This document shows positions 61,038-64,000 of a stretch of 64,000 nucleotides of DNA, in pieces. This stretch comes from Anaerolineae bacterium (GTDB lineage Bacteria; Chloroflexota; Anaerolineae; Promineifilales; Promineifilaceae): positions 284,138 through 348,137 of the forward strand of contig JAHDWK010000005.1 in the NCBI GenBank assembly GCA_023382655.1. The letters run 5' to 3'. The notes beneath the pieces are model-generated. The model was given only the letters and a program-made list of their open reading frames with translations. It searched no databases and was not told the DNA's origin. Each line of letters opens with the position of its first letter. The first letter of the stretch is position 1. Position numbers and translations under genes: made by a program.

Positions 61038-62099
61038 ATGATAATCTTACAAAAACGCTGGTGGCTATTGCCAATTTTTCTACTGGGCTTGCTTGTTGTC
61101 GGTTGTTCAGGCGGGGCTGGACCGCAGGCAACGGCCGTATCCCCATCGGCAACCACCGGGACCGAAGAAAATGATCACGATGGCGAAGCAGGCATGTTGT
61201 CGCTGCCAGAAATGGAGGCCATCGCCCAACCAGGGGAGCCGCTCAACGTCGTAGTCACCACCAGCATCATTGGTGATGTGGTGGCCCAGGTGGGCGGCGA
61301 GGCTATCGCCCTGACCACGCTGATGGGGCCAGGGCAAGACCCGCACAGCTACCAACCAGGGGCGCGCCAGCTAACGGCCGTGGCCAATGCCGATGTCATT
61401 TTTGTTAATGGCTGGGATTTGGAAGAAGCGCTGGTGCGCGACCTGGGGAACATCGGCGAAAAAGCTGTTCTTGTGCCCATTTCGGCCAATATCCAGCCGC
61501 TGGCCTTTGGCGCGGCCGGCCATGATGACGAAGAAACGGGTCAAGATGGGCATGAAGGTGCTGACCCTCATGTCTGGCAAGCGGTGCCGAACGTGATGCA
61601 GTGGGTGAATAATGTGCAGCAAACATTGAGCACGTTGGATCCGGCAAATACGGCTGTGTACGCCCAAAATGCCGACACGTACCTGGCTGCGCTGGCCGAA
61701 TTACAGGCGTATGCCCAGACCGAATTGGCAACCATCCCTGCCGAAAATCGTGTCTTGATCACCAACCATGATGCCCTGGCCTATTTTGCCCACGCCTATG
61801 ATTTTGAAATCCTGGGCACCATTATCCCTGGGGCGACAACCCTGGCCGAAAGCTCGGCCACCAATCTGGCCGAACTGGTGACCATCATGACTGAGCATGA
61901 TGTTTGTACCATCTTTGCCGAAAATACCAGCAATACTGCTTTAGCAACGGCCGTGGCCGCCGAATTGAAAGCGTGTGAAGGGGGCGTGCAGGTGAGCCAA
62001 CTTTATACTGATGCGCTGGGGGCGCTGGGTAGCGGCGCTGACAGCTACATCGGCATGTTCCGGGCGAATGTGGATGCTGTGGTGGAAGGACTGCGCTAA
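61038..62099 (+). CDS. metal-binding lipoprotein of an ABC transporter (ZnuA/TroA-like)
   Basis: A 353-residue lipoprotein of the cluster A-I (ZnuA/MntA) family. Lipobox LLVVGC with Cys23, then a flexible 40-residue linker. The core has VVVTTSIIGDVVAQVGG and the metal ligands His103 in GQDPHSYQPG, His178 in ADPHVW and His244 in LITNHDALAYFA, with the final acidic ligand expected in TIFAENTSN. The loop GHDDEETGQDGHEG is a short His/Asp-rich metal-capture loop, favouring zinc. Permease and ATPase genes are not adjacent, so the transporter is split. The gene has its own promoter and palindromic operator. Confidence 0.92.
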   Translation: MIILQKRWWLLPIFLLGLLVVGCSGGAGPQATAVSPSATTGTEENDHDGEAGMLSLPEMEAIAQPGEPLNVVVTTSIIGDVVAQVGGEAIALTTLMGPGQDPHSYQPGARQLTAVANADVIFVNGWDLEEALVRDLGNIGEKAVLVPISANIQPLAFGAAGHDDEETGQDGHEGADPHVWQAVPNVMQWVNNVQQTLSTLDPANTAVYAQNADTYLAALAELQAYAQTELATIPAENRVLITNHDALAYFAHAYDFEILGTIIPGATTLAESSATNLAELVTIMTEHDVCTIFAENTSNTALATAVAAELKACEGGVQVSQLYTDALGALGSGADSYIGMFRANVDAVVEGLR

Positions 62100-62104
62100 A
62101 AAGC

Positions 62105-62138
62105 AGACCTCCGAGGTTTTACCAAACTTCGGAGGTCT
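62105..62138. terminator. AGACCTCCGAGG hairpin between convergent genes
   Basis: AGACCTCCGAGGTTT (62105-62119) and AAACTTCGGAGGTCT (62124-62138) pair with one mismatch. The hairpin lies five bases after the znuA-like stop and four before the stop of the convergent GNAT gene. It belongs to the AGACC...GGTCT family. Confidence 0.75.
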
Positions 62139-62142
62139 AAAA

Positions 62143-63120
62143 TTACAATGCTTTCGTGAAGGTGACACTGCGGCGCATAGCATAAAAGCCTAAATTTTCA
62201 TACAGACGCAGCGCCCCGGTGGGGTTTTCTGTGTCCACACCCAGCGCGGCCTTGTCCAGCCCGGCCTCTTTGAGGGCGTGCATGGCCGCCACAATCAGCG
62301 CCGAGGCGATTCCCTTCTTGCGCCAACCCCGAATGACGCCAATGTCTTCCAGAATGCCTTCATTCCAGCCGGTTTGGGCATTACGGCCAGGGCTAACGGA
62401 GCAGATGCAAAAGCCGATCACGTTACCGGCATCGTCCAGCGCCAGGCGGGTTAGATCACCACGAAATTCCGGTTTGCCACTGAATCCTACGCGCCAGATT
62501 TCTTCGTCCACGGGGAAGAAGCCAAAGTGATCCTCAAAGGAATCATTGAAGGCCAGCCGGGTAGCGTTGTCAAGTTCTGGCTGCCACGGCCGTAGCTGTA
62601 GTCCCTCAGCTAAAAGCGCGTTGGGAATCGGTTGGTGCAAATCGCGCTGCATCCGGTAAAAGTAACGGGTGGCGGTGAACCCTTGTTGCGTAAACAGGGC
62701 GATTCGATCCTGGTTGTGGTCACGGCAGTTAGTCTGAATGAGGGCGGCGCGACCAGCGGCTTTTTGCCGGGCGCGGGCTTCAATCCAGGACAGGATAAAC
62801 GTGCCGATGCCCTGGCCGCGATAGGCGTGATGCACTGTACCGCTGGCATTAAAACGCAGTTCGCTACCTTCGGCGGCCGGTGGTAAAAACAGCAAAGCCA
62901 TGGCCACCAGCGTACCATCGGCGGTGAAGGCGGCCAACGAGTCGTGGGGTAGTTCCTTTTGCAGAAATTCCAGTAACGGTTGTAGTTCTTCCACTGTTTG
63001 GGCAGAGTCGGCGCCGTCGGCAGCTATGTCGGCTACGGCCGTCTGGTGCATGGCATAGGCGTCGGCCGGGGTCAGGGGACGCCAGGTAAATTGGGGGAAT
63101 AGGGTTGTTTCGGGCAGCAT
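62143..63120 (-). CDS. tandem GNAT acetyltransferase (MshD-like layout)
   Basis: A 325-residue protein with two GNAT domains. The first has TVHHAYRGQGIGTFILSWIE (acetyl-CoA loop) and ALIQTNCRDHNQDRIALFTQ. The second has DIGVIRGWRKKGIASALIVA and LGVDTENPTGALRLYENLGF, the intact catalytic-type half. This layout is shared with mycothiol synthase and with many uncharacterised acetyltransferases; mycothiol is not expected in Chloroflexota, so the substrate is open. It is convergent with the metal-binding lipoprotein gene. Confidence 0.9.
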   Translation of the reverse strand: MLPETTLFPQFTWRPLTPADAYAMHQTAVADIAADGADSAQTVEELQPLLEFLQKELPHDSLAAFTADGTLVAMALLFLPPAAEGSELRFNASGTVHHAYRGQGIGTFILSWIEARARQKAAGRAALIQTNCRDHNQDRIALFTQQGFTATRYFYRMQRDLHQPIPNALLAEGLQLRPWQPELDNATRLAFNDSFEDHFGFFPVDEEIWRVGFSGKPEFRGDLTRLALDDAGNVIGFCICSVSPGRNAQTGWNEGILEDIGVIRGWRKKGIASALIVAAMHALKEAGLDKAALGVDTENPTGALRLYENLGFYAMRRSVTFTKAL

Positions 63121-63294
63121 GTTTCTTGATCCTCCAGGTAATGCTGATCAGGGGTATCGTCTGGCCTTTTGTACGCTGATGGTCGGACGCCAGTTGCAGG
63201 TGGACAGTTTTCGGACGTTTGCCGGACAGGAGGAGGACGGCCGTCCACTAGGATATGCCGGATTATCCAATACATCCTAAAGGACGCAAACACG

Positions 63295-64000
63295 ATGAAT
63301 ACCACGCTCCTGTTTATATTGTTGCTCATTTTTGTGGGCACTTATATTCCCACCACGCAGCCCGTCAACGCTGCCCCAGCCGCCGCTGCCCCAGCCGCCC
63401 TGACCTTTACCATCAACACCAGCCTGGCCGATGCGGTAGACATCAACCCTGGCGATGGCATTTGCGAGACGGCCCCCGGCAATAACGCCTGTACCCTGCG
63501 TGCGGCCGTCATGGAATCTAACGCCTATCCTGGTATGGACACCGTCATCATTCCGGCTGGCACCTACTACCTTACTATCGCCAGCACCGCCGAAAATTAT
63601 GCTCTCGATGGCGATCTTGACCTGACCGACAGCGTCACCATCCTGGGGGCAGGCGCAGCCGAAACTATCATTGATGGCAATCGTGATGTGACCAACGGCC
63701 GTATTTTTCACATCTTCAGCGGCGTTTACGTTCATATGTCCCATCTTACCCTGCGCAATGGCACTCATGAGGTCACGTCCGGTAGTTCCGGTACGTCGGG
63801 TGGCATTATGAATCGCGGCGCGTTAACACTCGAATATGTCCGGTTACTCGACAATCAAGAAGGTGGATTTCTCAACGATGGTGTCGCTGAACTCAATGCA
63901 GTCACTTACGCGAACCATACCGGTGGTTTTGCCGCTCTCACAAACACCGGCGGCGGCACACTGACCATACGTAGCAGCACCATCAACAATAATAACTCAT
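63295..64000 (+). CDS. secreted CSLREA/beta-helix protein, 5' part only
   Basis: The frame opens at ATG 63295 (AAAGGAC upstream) and runs off the window; 235 residues are visible. A signal peptide (MNTTLLFILLLIFVGTYIP) is followed by an Ala/Pro-rich stretch. The CSLREA-type domain (ADAVDINPGDGICETAPGNN, then ACTLRAAVMESNAYPG) comes next. Beta-helix turns follow (GTYYLTIASTAENYALDGDL, VTILGAGAAETIIDGNRDVT, HMSHLTLRNGTHEVTSG). Full-length relatives end in choice-of-anchor-Q or sorting domains. It is a surface or secreted protein similar in style to the one at 13765-14988. Confidence 0.88.
   Translation, partial: MNTTLLFILLLIFVGTYIPTTQPVNAAPAAAAPAALTFTINTSLADAVDINPGDGICETAPGNNACTLRAAVMESNAYPGMDTVIIPAGTYYLTIASTAENYALDGDLDLTDSVTILGAGAAETIIDGNRDVTNGRIFHIFSGVYVHMSHLTLRNGTHEVTSGSSGTSGGIMNRGALTLEYVRLLDNQEGGFLNDGVAELNAVTYANHTGGFAALTNTGGGTLTIRSSTINNNNS

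Overview
This window looks like chromosomal DNA of a Chloroflexota bacterium, most likely from the Anaerolineae / Ardenticatenia / Promineifilaceae side. That placement is an inference from gene content and style: a fused isobutyryl-CoA mutase (IcmF), two GyrA-type topoisomerase subunits, choice-of-anchor-Q / beta-helix surface proteins, a lipoprotein peptide-binding protein with an AEEPV linker, four-helix-bundle (S23-type) proteins, DUF4160/DUF2442 pairs and HNH pairs. No rRNA, tRNA, CRISPR array, prophage or complete insertion sequence was recognised.

Layout. 0-2.7 kb: end of a VWA-domain gene, a 37-aa membrane peptide, clpP and eno. 3-6.3 kb: an orphan GAF-PAS histidine kinase and a cysteine desulfurase. 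6.4-12.5 kb: fdrA/allF-like and allG-like (DUF1116) genes, which belong together in oxamate carbamoyltransferase, here separated by a cytochrome P450 and a four-helix-bundle gene and followed by a convergent M20 peptidase. 12.7-19.6 kb: WYL and XRE-cupin regulators, a secreted beta-helix protein, a lipoprotein, a luciferase-like monooxygenase, a GNAT, a zinc-ribbon protein and a 39-aa membrane peptide. 19.6-21 kb: a decayed stretch with gene relics beside a DUF4160-DUF2442 pair. 21-30.8 kb: icmF, an FG-GAP protein, a YgjP-like metallopeptidase, a toxin-antitoxin pair whose PIN toxin carries an amber stop, acetoacetyl-CoA synthetase and an AAA ATPase. 31-39 kb: accessory genes (RHH-HNH pair, HEPN, SET, GNAT, SnoaL-like, Schlafen/AlbA_2) beside and between two divergent GyrA paralogues. 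41.7-49 kb: a cold-shock-domain protein, a cell-wall cluster (PH-like, LysM, SLT/M23) and an Opp/Dpp-type uptake operon. 49-55.5 kb: PolX, a cyclic-nucleotide/SpoIIE phosphatase, an SH3 protein, a GT-C-like membrane protein and a methyltransferase-like protein. 55.5-64 kb: an RRM protein, a LacI-GH130-GH5 mannan cluster, DUF971, a ZnuA-like lipoprotein under a palindromic operator, a tandem GNAT and the start of a CSLREA beta-helix protein.

Three sequence-level themes cut across the genes. First, the 8-mer palindrome ACGGCCGT occurs about 120 times by eye, where one or two would be expected by chance. It lies in genes and spacers and is missing from the A/T-rich accessory genes. Second, short perfect hairpins of about 34 bp with the form AGACC...GGTCT sit at gene ends or 6-24 bases before start codons. 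Third, most intergenic gaps carry arrays of a short repeated 'word' followed by its reverse complement; similar word arrays also occur in frame inside icmF, the acetoacetyl-CoA synthetase, a membrane protein and a lipoprotein.

The most unusual single gene is the peptide-binding protein at 47103-48890, which reads as a circular permutation of the SBP_bac_5 fold: the segment that normally starts the mature protein is at its C-terminus. Two accessory insertions are also bracketed by an intact gene end and a decayed copy of that end (icmF tail, zinc-ribbon tail), which suggests how such cassettes enter this genome.
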